DNA of 64,000 nucleotides from Spirosoma linguale DSM 74 (GTDB lineage: Bacteria; Bacteroidota; Bacteroidia; Cytophagales; Spirosomataceae), in assembly GCA_000024525.1 (NCBI GenBank), contig CP001769.1, positions 5,365,001 through 5,429,000 on the forward strand, given 5' to 3'. This document shows, in pieces, positions 7,608 to 15,941 of the stretch (position 1 is the first letter of the stretch; each line of letters begins with the position of its first letter). The notes under the pieces were generated by a model that saw only the letters and a program-made list of their open reading frames with translations, made no database searches and had not been told where the DNA came from. Both the position numbers and the translations under genes were made by a program.

Positions 7608-10205
7608 TTGGAACACCGTATAAAATACCTAGTAGGAGCCGTTTGCCTGCTTGTCAGTCTGTTACCTGCTCAAGCCTGGGCTCAGGTACGTGTCGGCGTT
7701 GGTCGCGACACTCCCGCCCTGACAGAAACGAACGATCTGCTCAACTACGCCAACCCCAAAGAATACGAAATTGCCGGGTTGAGCGTAACGGGAACCCGGT
7801 ATCTCGATCCGAACTCGCTGGTTTCGCTGGGGGGGTTGAAAGTGGGCGACAAAATCCGCATTCCGGGCGAAGCCATTGGCTCATCGGTGCGAAAGCTCAT
7901 GGAATCGGGCCTGCTGGACAACGTTGAGCTGTTTGCCACCAATGCCACCGACAACAAGGTGACCCTTATGTTCAAAGTGCTGGAGCGACCCCGCCTTTAC
8001 CGGGTTAGCTTCATGGGCATCAAAAAAGGTGAACAGGATAACCTGAAAGACAAGGTGAAGCTTAACCTGGGTAAAATCGTGACCAACACGATTATTAAGA
8101 ACACCCAGATGGCAACGCGTAAATATTTTGTCGACAAGGGCTATCTGAACACAAAAGTAAAAATCACAACTATCCCCGATAGCACCCGGAATAATGCAAC
8201 CATGCGCGTGCTAGTTGATAAAGGGCAAAAAGTAAAAATTGCGAAAATCAACTTCGAGGGAATTGAGGAGGTAGAAGAATCAGCGGTGCGCATGAAAATG
8301 AAAGGCACCAAGGAGCAACGCTTTGGCCGGGTGTTTACACCGTCGAAATTCGTTCCTAAAAAATACGAAGAAGATAAACAGAAGCTGATCGAGTATTATA
8401 ACAAACTTGGTTACCGCGATGCCACTATCGAGAGTGACTCTGTTATTAACAATGGCGGCAATAGCAACACGATCAGCATTAACCTAAAGCTGAACGAAGG
8501 CCGTCAGTACTACTACCGCAAAATCGACTTCTCGGGCAACTACCTCTACACCTCCGATCAGCTTCGTTCAGTACTGGGCATAACCAAAGGAGACATTTAC
8601 AATCCCGAAGACCTGGACAAGCGCCTGAACGGTAATCCGGGTCAGGATTTAAGCTCTCAATACATGGACCTGGGTTATTTGTATTACAATGCCCAGCCCA
8701 TCGAACGGGCCATTGAAGGGGACTCCATTGACCTTGAAATCCGTATTTTCGAGGGCAAACAGGCTACCATTAACAAGGTTATTCTAAACGGAAACACGAA
8801 AACCAGCGATCACGTGGTGATGCGTACCATCCGTACGTTGCCCGGTCAGAAGTTCTCTAAAACCAACCTGATCCGTACCCAGCGCGAGCTGTCGACGCTC
8901 GGTTATTTTGACCCCGAGAAAATTGGTATCAATCCCGTTCCGCAGAACGATGGAACCGTTGATATCGAATACACTGTAGAAGAGAAACCATCCGACCAGA
9001 TCGAGCTATCGGGCGGCTGGGGTGGCTATGTAGGCTTCGTCGGAACACTCGGCTTAACGTTCAATAATTTTTCGGCCCGTAACATTCCAAACCTGAAAGC
9101 CTGGCGTCCCTTGCCAGCCGGAGACGGTCAGCGGGTACAGGTGCGCTTTCAGGCAAACGGTTCCCAATATCAGGTATACTCGTTGTCGTTCACCGAACCC
9201 TGGTTAGGTGGCCGCAAACCCAACGCGCTGTCGGTAAGTGCCAGCCATACGGTCTACAAAACGTTCTACGATCCTTCGAATCCATACAGTATTTATCAAA
9301 GTCTGAAAGGTCGTAAGCCAACCGGATCGTACACTAACACGGCGGTTACCATTGGCCTGGGTCGTCAGTTGAAAGTCCCCGACGATTACTTTAGCTTAAG
9401 CAATTCGATTTCGTTTCAGCGGTATGACCTGAACAACCTCGATCTGTTCTACATCGGCTATAAGGACGGTATTTCGAACAACATTACCTTTAATACCACC
9501 CTGTCGCGGAATAGTATCGATAACCCACAGTTTCCGCGTGCGGGTTCGTCGTTCACGCTGAGTGGTTCGTTTACACCACCTTATTCGGCCTGGCGTACAA
9601 CCACGGCAACGGAGGCTCCAAAAGACAAGTATAAGTTTGTAGAGTACCACAAATGGATGTTCGACGCCAGCTGGTTCCAGACCGTTTTTGGCAAACTGGT
9701 GTTGAATACCCGTGCTCACCTGGGCTTCCTGGGCAGTTATAACAGCCGCACATCCATCGGCCCATTTGAGCGGTTTGTGTTGGGTGGTTCGGGATTAGCC
9801 GGGCAGGGCCAGTTTGCCCTGGCACAGGATATTATCGGTCTACGCGGCTACGATGACAGAAGTGTGTATACAGCCGATTATGACCGCGCTGTTGATTCAC
9901 AGGCCCGCAGCCAGGGGGGCGTTGTGTATAACAAGTTTGTTGCTGAGTTGCGCTACCCGGTTTCGCTGAACCCGTCGGCTACCATTTTCGTGCTGACCTT
10001 CCTGGAGGCTGGTAACAACTGGGGAAGCTACAAGCAGTATAACCCGTTCGATCTGAAACGGTCGGCAGGTTTCGGTGCCCGTATCTTTATGCCGGCGTTT
10101 GGTCTGATTGGTATTGACTATGGCTACGGTTTCGACAAGATTCCGGGTGTGAAAGACAAAGCTTCCGGTCAGTTCCACTTCACGATTGGTCAGCAGATAA
10201 GATAA
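7608..10205 (+). CDS. bamA: Outer-membrane protein assembly factor BamA
   Basis: 865 residues starting at a TTG codon. This start is chosen because the signal peptide (hydrophobic run ending AQAWAQ) begins there and no in-frame ATG occurs before about codon 93. POTRA-type repeats fill roughly residues 45-420, with motifs such as LYRVSFMGIKKGEQDN and KVILNGNTKTSDHVVMRTI. The Omp85 barrel occupies about 450-865, with FERFVLGGSGL and the late GARIFMPAFGLIGIDYGYGF strand. BamA folds and inserts barrel proteins into the outer membrane. The gene follows uppS by 104 bases and precedes two Skp-like chaperone genes, consistent with a shared role in outer-membrane biogenesis. Confidence 0.95.
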   Translation: MEHRIKYLVGAVCLLVSLLPAQAWAQVRVGVGRDTPALTETNDLLNYANPKEYEIAGLSVTGTRYLDPNSLVSLGGLKVGDKIRIPGEAIGSSVRKLMESGLLDNVELFATNATDNKVTLMFKVLERPRLYRVSFMGIKKGEQDNLKDKVKLNLGKIVTNTIIKNTQMATRKYFVDKGYLNTKVKITTIPDSTRNNATMRVLVDKGQKVKIAKINFEGIEEVEESAVRMKMKGTKEQRFGRVFTPSKFVPKKYEEDKQKLIEYYNKLGYRDATIESDSVINNGGNSNTISINLKLNEGRQYYYRKIDFSGNYLYTSDQLRSVLGITKGDIYNPEDLDKRLNGNPGQDLSSQYMDLGYLYYNAQPIERAIEGDSIDLEIRIFEGKQATINKVILNGNTKTSDHVVMRTIRTLPGQKFSKTNLIRTQRELSTLGYFDPEKIGINPVPQNDGTVDIEYTVEEKPSDQIELSGGWGGYVGFVGTLGLTFNNFSARNIPNLKAWRPLPAGDGQRVQVRFQANGSQYQVYSLSFTEPWLGGRKPNALSVSASHTVYKTFYDPSNPYSIYQSLKGRKPTGSYTNTAVTIGLGRQLKVPDDYFSLSNSISFQRYDLNNLDLFYIGYKDGISNNITFNTTLSRNSIDNPQFPRAGSSFTLSGSFTPPYSAWRTTTATEAPKDKYKFVEYHKWMFDASWFQTVFGKLVLNTRAHLGFLGSYNSRTSIGPFERFVLGGSGLAGQGQFALAQDIIGLRGYDDRSVYTADYDRAVDSQARSQGGVVYNKFVAELRYPVSLNPSATIFVLTFLEAGNNWGSYKQYNPFDLKRSAGFGARIFMPAFGLIGIDYGYGFDKIPGVKDKASGQFHFTIGQQIR

Positions 10206-10232
10206 GATTGCGGTAAATTAAACGTTTTTAAT

Positions 10233-10265
10233 AAACCTATAAGGTCTTAAAGACCTTATAGGTTT
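10233..10265. terminator. Perfect hairpin between bamA and ompH
   Basis: A 15-bp perfect stem (10233-10247 with 10251-10265) around a 3-base loop, 28 bases after bamA. The flanks are A/T-rich but there is no long T-run. It may attenuate bamA transcription or be a copy of a dispersed palindrome. Its AGGTCTTAAAGACCT centre is the kind of hairpin that recurs in Bacteroidetes intergenic DNA. Confidence 0.55.
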
Positions 10266-10320
10266 CAAAATATCGACCTTGACAATCAATCACTTCCTGC
10301 AAATATTTGCGGCATAACCA

Positions 10321-10893
10321 ATGAAGAAAGCCCTATTTTTCGTACTTTTGTGCGCCGTTTGGGCATCAACGCCCGCCAAGGCGCAGAAATTTGGGTACGT
10401 AGATACTGAGTTCATTTTCAGCAAAATGCCCGAGTATCAGAAGGCACTAGGTGAGATCGACAAGTTTGCCGATAAGTGGTCGAAAGATATTCAGGATAAA
10501 TACGTTGAGATTGACAAATTGCAGAAAGCGTATCAGGCGGAAGAAATCCTGCTAACCGAAGACATGAAGCGCGAGCGACTACGGGCCATTAGCGACAAAG
10601 AACGAGAAGCAAGGGATTACAACAATAAAGTGTTCGGGTATCAGGGGCTTCTTTTCGAAAAGAAAAAAGAGTTGATGAAATCCCCGATGGAGTTAGTGAA
10701 CCGGGCCGTTGAAAAAGTGTGTTTGCAGAAGAAGCTGGACTTTATGTTCGACAAGGCGTCTGACTTTGTTATGCTATACACGAATCCAAGGCACGATTAT
10801 TCGGATTATGTAATGGAAGAGTTGGGACTGGATATTAAACCAACGGCTACTAACAGTAATCCAACCAATAACACAACCACAAAACCTAAGTAA
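10321..10893 (+). CDS. OmpH/Skp-family periplasmic chaperone 1
   Basis: 190 residues. A signal peptide (ends TPAKAQ, about residue 21) precedes the OmpH start signature KFGYVDTEFIFSKMPEYQKA. A long charged coiled-coil follows (about 45-125), then a short beta segment and a Thr/Asn-rich tail. Skp-like proteins form trimers that hold unfolded outer-membrane proteins in the periplasm on the way to BamA. The gene is immediately downstream of bamA, and 18 bases separate it from a paralog, so the two ompH genes are co-transcribed. It differs from copy 2 by its final tail and its longer helical arm. Confidence 0.92.
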   Translation: MKKALFFVLLCAVWASTPAKAQKFGYVDTEFIFSKMPEYQKALGEIDKFADKWSKDIQDKYVEIDKLQKAYQAEEILLTEDMKRERLRAISDKEREARDYNNKVFGYQGLLFEKKKELMKSPMELVNRAVEKVCLQKKLDFMFDKASDFVMLYTNPRHDYSDYVMEELGLDIKPTATNSNPTNNTTTKPK

Positions 10894-10911
10894 TACAAAC
10901 AATAATTTGAG

Positions 10912-11577
10912 ATGAAGAAAAACCTCGTCATTGCGTTTGCAGCAGCTCTGCTATTGGGCGGTTTAAACGCACAGGCTCAAGCCCAAACGACAACACCGGC
11001 TACGACAGCTTCTGCTGGTCCATTGAAGTTAGGCTATACCAATATTGATTACATCCTTTCGCAAACTCCCGAAGCAAAAGATATTCAGAACCAGTTGACC
11101 ATTCAGCGCACGCAGGCTGATAACGAACTGAAGCGGATGCAGAAAGAACTGGAAGACAAATACGGTGCCTACGAAAAAGGAGCCGCTCAGATGTCGGATG
11201 TAATTCGGAAAGACCGCGAAACAGAATTACAGGGACTCCAGGCCCGGATTCAGGAGTTCGGCCGTACGGCTGAGCAATCGCTGCAAACGAAATACCAGCA
11301 GTTGGTAAACCCGGTTGTACAGAAAATCCAGAAAGGTATTGATGCTGTTGCCAAAGAAAACGGCTATCAGTATGTGTTCAACCTGGATGCAGGCGCAAAC
11401 ACCATCCCTATTTTGCTGGTTGCTCCCGAAGAGAACAACATCACGGAGTTGGTTCTGAAGAAACTGGGCATCGATCCAGCAAAAGCCGCTGCCGCTGCTA
11501 AACCAGCTACCACTGGCGGTAGTGCCCCAGCAGCCGCTAAGCCTGCTGGCTCTGCTGCTACGCCGAAGAAAAACTAA
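10912..11577 (+). CDS. OmpH/Skp-family periplasmic chaperone 2
   Basis: 221 residues. The signal peptide ends around AQAQAQ. The family opening KLGYTNIDYILSQTPEAKD is followed by a coiled-coil rich in Glu, Lys and Gln (about 55-140), then KIQKGIDAVAKENGY and a closing domain. The C-terminal 30 residues are a low-complexity Ala/Pro/Lys tail, absent from the shorter copy. It is likely a periplasmic holdase working with BamA. A 56-bp perfect palindrome directly after the stop should end the transcript. Confidence 0.92.
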   Translation: MKKNLVIAFAAALLLGGLNAQAQAQTTTPATTASAGPLKLGYTNIDYILSQTPEAKDIQNQLTIQRTQADNELKRMQKELEDKYGAYEKGAAQMSDVIRKDRETELQGLQARIQEFGRTAEQSLQTKYQQLVNPVVQKIQKGIDAVAKENGYQYVFNLDAGANTIPILLVAPEENNITELVLKKLGIDPAKAAAAAKPATTGGSAPAAAKPAGSAATPKKN

Positions 11578-11588
11578 GAATCAAGTTA

Positions 11589-11644
11589 GCATACGCATAA
11601 AGAAAGCCCTTCCTGATCAGGAAGGGCTTTCTTTATGCGTATGC
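11589..11644. terminator. 56-bp perfect palindrome, bidirectional terminator
   Basis: 11589-11616 and 11617-11644 are exact reverse complements with no loop bases: a 28-bp stem including AAGAAAGCCCTTCCTGA. It lies 12 bases after the second ompH stop. It also contains the last nine codons and stop (11617-11619) of the convergent RND permease gene, so part of the hairpin is coding. It should stop transcription from both sides. Confidence 0.9.
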
Positions 11645-14600
11645 ATTTTCCGTTGGGAAAGCCACCAGTACAGGAGCGGGATTACAGTCCAGGATACCAA
11701 GACGCCAACACACATTCCCCCAATTATTGATAAAGCCAGGGGCCGCTGTAACTCCGCTCCTAAACCACCACTAAACAAGACGGGTAAAAGGCCTAACACC
11801 GTTGTCAGAAAGGTCATGACCTGCGATTTGAGCCGTCGTTGCCCTGCCGACCGAATGGCGTCCATGAGCGACATCGAATCAACGCTACGGTTCATAGTGT
11901 CGATTTTTAGAATGGAGTCATTATCCAGCAGACCAATCAAAACGATCATGCCAATGACCGATAACACATTCAGGCTCTCCCCTGCCAGATAAAGTGTCCA
12001 AATTGAACCAGCCAGGCCAAGCATAATGATGAGCAACACGATGAGCGGTTGCTGTAGTGATTCGAACTGGGCAGTAAGAATACAGAACAGCAATAAAATG
12101 GCAATGCCCACAATGGCCAACAGTTCAGTCAGATACGTTTTGTCGCGCAGGTACCGACCAGACCAACCCGCCAGTACACCCGTTTCCTGTTGCAATACTG
12201 TAGCTCCCTGTTTCTGTACGGCGTTGGCACTGGAATTTTCAATGGCAAAATCAACGGGTACATACGTTCCTTCTTTATCGGCATAGACTAGTTTATAATC
12301 CGTTTGGGGCGTTACCTCAATTAGATTTTGTAAGGGTATGGCTTGCTTTAGCCTGTTATAAACGAAGGATTGCCGCCAGTTCGTAGCAGAAGGCCCATCA
12401 TCTAAACCCGACAGTGTCAACGGAATAAACCGCTGCTCGCTTTGCAGACTGGTGATTTGATTATTGTTGAATACAGTTTTTAATGTCTGCACAACGGCGG
12501 CTTCATCCACATCATACAGTAGTACTTTGTCGGTTTGTAACCGCACCATAAACTGGTCCTGAAAGCCGGGTGAATTCGTTACCAGCCCCGAACAGGTAAG
12601 CTGGTTGTCAATCCGCTCGGCTATGGCTGGGTCGATTGGCTGCTGGCCTTTTGTATTGTACAACTTTAGCCGAAGCATTGGCTCCGTTGTATTAAATAAC
12701 TGTTCGAACACGTTACGGGCCGGACGAATGGCAACAACCGCGCGGGGATACTGCTGCCGTAATTGCCTGCTCAACGTATCGGATAAACGGGTATAGGCCC
12801 GCTCCGAATCTGTTTGCAAACTTAACAAAGTCTCATTTTCTGTCTGCTGAAGCTGCCTGTTCAGCAGAAACTGCTGTTGTCCGGTAAACGTACTGATGTA
12901 GTCGGGGGATGGTTGTAGCCGACTGATTATTTGCTCCGTTCGGCGTTGGTTTTCGGCAACGGTCAGCGGTTCATTCCAGTCAATAAAAACCTCTAATTCC
13001 GTTCGGCTCACATCAGGCATAGCTCGTTTCTCCATTCGGAAAGCCATCCATCCTGCTCCCGCCAACAACACAACAAGGCTAGCCAGCAACGGCCATTTAA
13101 AGCGAAACGCAACCGAAAAGGTGGCTAGATAGGCCACGTCTAACCACCTCATAAACCGGGTAGGCGGCAGAACGGCTTTGGGGTTGGTTTCCCGACGATA
13201 GAGCAGGTAATAAAGCACCGGCACCAGCGTGTAGGAACAGGCCAGAGACGTACCCAGCGCCAGCGACACCGATACGGCCTGATCGAAGAACAACGCCCCC
13301 GCCAGGCCACTTAACAGCAGCAAGGGTAAAAATACCGCTGAGTTGGTCAGCACGGAGGTGAACAAGGGGCGGATAACTTCCTCAGTACCGTCTATGCAAC
13401 TCGTCTCAACAGGCAGGCCAGCTTCACGCTTTTCCTCTATGTTTTCCAGAATGATAATGGCACTATCGACAATTTCGCCCATGCCCAGCACTAACCCGGC
13501 CAGCGACACGATATTGATAGAGAGCCCCAACAGATAGAATCCTAAAAATGTAACGGCAATGGAGACCGGAATGACCATCCCAACCAGCAACGGCAGCCGA
13601 CGGTCGCGCATGAAGAAGAAAATCATGCCGAACGTTAGTAGCGCCCCCGTCAACAGATTGCTGATCAGGTTGTTGATGGACAGATCGAGCAGTTCAGTTT
13701 GATCCTGGCTCAGGGCAAAGTCTATCTGTGGGTAATCCTGTTTAAATTGATCGGTCAACCTGGCCAGTTCAGCGCGTAGGTGCAGCAGTTGCGCATCGCT
13801 TTGTTTAATAATGGCCAAACACACGGCCCGTCGTGGATTCGACCGTCGTGGATTCGACCCGATCCGGCGTACCGGGTGTGTATTCGACTCACTTTGGCCT
13901 ATCGACTGTAAATTCGATGGTTTATTGTCGAAACTGTAACTGCCTGTCAACGGCCGCTCACGTAATGACACCGTTGCTACTTCACGAAGTGCCACTAACC
14001 TCCGGGGAGACTCAGAGCGCGTTTCCTGAGCAGTTAGCACATTATCGGCAAAATACGTTACGCGCGGGTCGCTCTGAGCGGCTCCGGTTTGTGCTGAACC
14101 GGTGCCGCCCACGCTGAAATATAGTTTCTCGACATCCTGCGGGGTTTGCAGCACCGACGAAAATCGAATATTGTACTGATAAGGCCCCTCCCGAACATTG
14201 AAATTACCCGGCTGTAAATTCGCCTGCTTCAATACACTGGCCAGTTGCTGCCCGGTCAGGCCAAGGCTTGCCAGTTTGTCGGGATTGACCTGTACGACAG
14301 CTTCGGGCTGTGCCAGGCCCGTTGCATCCACTAAGGCCACATCGGGCAGTTGCTCAATGCGTCGTTTCAATACATTCTCGCAAAACTCGCTCAGAGCCAG
14401 AAAATCGTCCTGATACGTTGGACCGGGCAACACGTTCAGGTTAAACACGGGAATGTCGCCCGCACCGGCTTTAATGACTTTGGGGCGTTCCAGATCGCGG
14501 GGGAGCTGGCCCAGAATACCATCTATTTTCTCGTTCGTTTCCAGATACGCCAGCCGGGTATTGGTGCCGTAGTCGAAACGCAACGTCAGTACAGCCAGCC

Positions 14601-14853
14601 CATTTTGCGTAACCGACTCTATATCGTTCAGATGAGCAACCTGCAAAAGCTGGTTACGAAGCGGCTGTTCAATGGTTTGCTGCAACTCCCGCGCCGATGC
14701 GGTTGGATAGCTGACCTGCACGGTAATTTCGGGTACGGGAATGTCGGGCAATAACGATACCGGCAACTGCCTGAAAGCGAATACGCCCAGTATCGCCAGC
14801 GACAATGTGACCACGCAAACGGCAATGGGGCGATGTAGTAAGTAGCGGATCAT
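11617..14853 (-). CDS. RND efflux permease (AcrB/CusA superfamily), copy 1
   Basis: 1078 residues. The N-terminal helix is followed by FRQLPVSLLPDIPVPEITV and SYPTASARELQQTIEQPL, as in RND pumps. Two porter/helix blocks give the usual 12-helix layout. The helix-4 acidic pair of HAE-type pumps (Asp-Asp) is Asp463-Ser464 here, and the helix-10 lysine position reads LLDNDS (Asp977). By eye, the proton relay therefore differs from AcrB. Residues about 332-342 hold an in-frame SNPRR-SNPRR duplication. The gene overlaps the adaptor gene by 4 bases (ATGA), so permease and adaptor are translationally coupled. No outer-membrane TolC-like gene is nearby. The substrate is unknown; gene context suggests a peptide or a modified surface molecule. 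Confidence 0.9.
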   Translation of the reverse strand: MIRYLLHRPIAVCVVTLSLAILGVFAFRQLPVSLLPDIPVPEITVQVSYPTASARELQQTIEQPLRNQLLQVAHLNDIESVTQNGLAVLTLRFDYGTNTRLAYLETNEKIDGILGQLPRDLERPKVIKAGAGDIPVFNLNVLPGPTYQDDFLALSEFCENVLKRRIEQLPDVALVDATGLAQPEAVVQVNPDKLASLGLTGQQLASVLKQANLQPGNFNVREGPYQYNIRFSSVLQTPQDVEKLYFSVGGTGSAQTGAAQSDPRVTYFADNVLTAQETRSESPRRLVALREVATVSLRERPLTGSYSFDNKPSNLQSIGQSESNTHPVRRIGSNPRRSNPRRAVCLAIIKQSDAQLLHLRAELARLTDQFKQDYPQIDFALSQDQTELLDLSINNLISNLLTGALLTFGMIFFFMRDRRLPLLVGMVIPVSIAVTFLGFYLLGLSINIVSLAGLVLGMGEIVDSAIIILENIEEKREAGLPVETSCIDGTEEVIRPLFTSVLTNSAVFLPLLLLSGLAGALFFDQAVSVSLALGTSLACSYTLVPVLYYLLYRRETNPKAVLPPTRFMRWLDVAYLATFSVAFRFKWPLLASLVVLLAGAGWMAFRMEKRAMPDVSRTELEVFIDWNEPLTVAENQRRTEQIISRLQPSPDYISTFTGQQQFLLNRQLQQTENETLLSLQTDSERAYTRLSDTLSRQLRQQYPRAVVAIRPARNVFEQLFNTTEPMLRLKLYNTKGQQPIDPAIAERIDNQLTCSGLVTNSPGFQDQFMVRLQTDKVLLYDVDEAAVVQTLKTVFNNNQITSLQSEQRFIPLTLSGLDDGPSATNWRQSFVYNRLKQAIPLQNLIEVTPQTDYKLVYADKEGTYVPVDFAIENSSANAVQKQGATVLQQETGVLAGWSGRYLRDKTYLTELLAIVGIAILLLFCILTAQFESLQQPLIVLLIIMLGLAGSIWTLYLAGESLNVLSVIGMIVLIGLLDNDSILKIDTMNRSVDSMSLMDAIRSAGQRRLKSQVMTFLTTVLGLLPVLFSGGLGAELQRPLALSIIGGMCVGVLVSWTVIPLLYWWLSQRKMHTHKESPS
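13829..13858. repeat. 15-bp tandem duplication inside RND permease 1
   Basis: CGTCGTGGATTCGAC occurs twice back to back (13829-13843, 13844-13858). Degenerate ATTCGAC/ATTCGAT words continue to about 13920. It adds SNPRR twice without breaking the frame. Confidence 0.8.
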
Positions 14854-15941
14854 GGTGTTTGAACACGCACGGGGGCGTCGTGAGCCAGGTTTAGGTTGCC
14901 TGAAACTATTACGCGATCTCCGGACTTCAGACCCTCGCTGATGGCGAATTCCGTATCATTCTCATGAGCGATGGTCACGTAATTCCATTTTGATTTCCCC
15001 TCATCGACCGTAAACACTACCTTTCGGTCCGACCGCTCGACTACTGCTGTTTTGGGAACAATCAACTGATTGGGTATACGCCGTTCTATAACAATACGGG
15101 CATTCATGCCTTCAAACAGGCGCTGATCGGGCTGGTTAATTCGAGCTTTTACCAACACCAATCCCTGTGCATTAACGAACGGATTTATTTCCTGAACTTG
15201 CCCCGCATAGGAGCGTTCCGGCATGGCAATGGGCGCAATCCGAACTGGCTGACCAGCCTGTACCGTAGCCAATTCGCTCTCCAGCACCGAAAACTCAACC
15301 AACAGCCCCGCCCGGCTAAGGAGCGAGCAGAAGGGCTCATACGATGTAATAAAATTGTAGGATTTGGCCGTCAGGTTAGCCACCACACCCGCATAGGGAG
15401 CGCGTAACTCCGTATAGGCCATTTGCTGGCGGGCCAGCATAAGGGCCGTTTGGGCTTTGTAGTAGCCACTTTTGGTTAGCACGAAGGCCTGCGCGTTGGC
15501 TTTCAAACTGGCAGTATCGAGTTCTATACCGCCATACTCGGCCACCAACGCCCTCAATTGCACCATACTCTCGGCTAGTTGGTCTTGCGCTGTCCGTAAA
15601 GTCAGCCGCTGATCGCGGTCGTCCAGACGGGCCAGCAACTGCCCGGCCGTAACCATTGAGCCGTTGTGAACCAGCACCTGATTGATGGTGCCCCCAATAC
15701 GGAAACTAAGGCGGCTTTGGGTAGGAGCCCGTACCAGCCCCGTAGCCGCCGAACTAAGCGCAAACGTACCCACACGGACAGGCTGACAAATAACCGTTGG
15801 ATTAGTTTCGGCAATAGGCTTGTTCAGAGCGGTGCTATCCGCCTGACTGGCCGACGAAGTAGCGGGCTTGCAGTTGCTTAGCAGGCCAGTAGTGAGTAAA
15901 CTACATGCACTTAATAGAACTGCCCACCTGCCCTTATTCAT
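14850..15941 (-). CDS. RND efflux periplasmic adaptor lipoprotein (HlyD/MFP family)
   Basis: 363 residues. The N-terminus is a lipoprotein signal ending LLSNC at Cys24. The adaptor signature follows: a lipoyl half-motif with GGTINQVLVHNGSMVTAGQL, a helical hairpin (about 105-160), then YTELRAPYAGVVANL and the beta-barrel domain. The C-terminal part has VVERSDRKVVFTVDEG and SGDRVIVSGNL. The adaptor links the inner-membrane RND permease to an outer-membrane channel. It overlaps both neighbours by 4 bases: the start of the permease gene and the end of the glycosyltransferase-like gene. The three proteins are thus expected to be made together. Confidence 0.93.
   Translation of the reverse strand: MNKGRWAVLLSACSLLTTGLLSNCKPATSSASQADSTALNKPIAETNPTVICQPVRVGTFALSSAATGLVRAPTQSRLSFRIGGTINQVLVHNGSMVTAGQLLARLDDRDQRLTLRTAQDQLAESMVQLRALVAEYGGIELDTASLKANAQAFVLTKSGYYKAQTALMLARQQMAYTELRAPYAGVVANLTAKSYNFITSYEPFCSLLSRAGLLVEFSVLESELATVQAGQPVRIAPIAMPERSYAGQVQEINPFVNAQGLVLVKARINQPDQRLFEGMNARIVIERRIPNQLIVPKTAVVERSDRKVVFTVDEGKSKWNYVTIAHENDTEFAISEGLKSGDRVIVSGNLNLAHDAPVRVQTP

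Noticed and set aside
13829..13858. Frameshift suspicion in RND permease 1 at the SNPRR repeat
   Set aside because: The 15-bp unit keeps the reading frame and the family sequence resumes directly after it.
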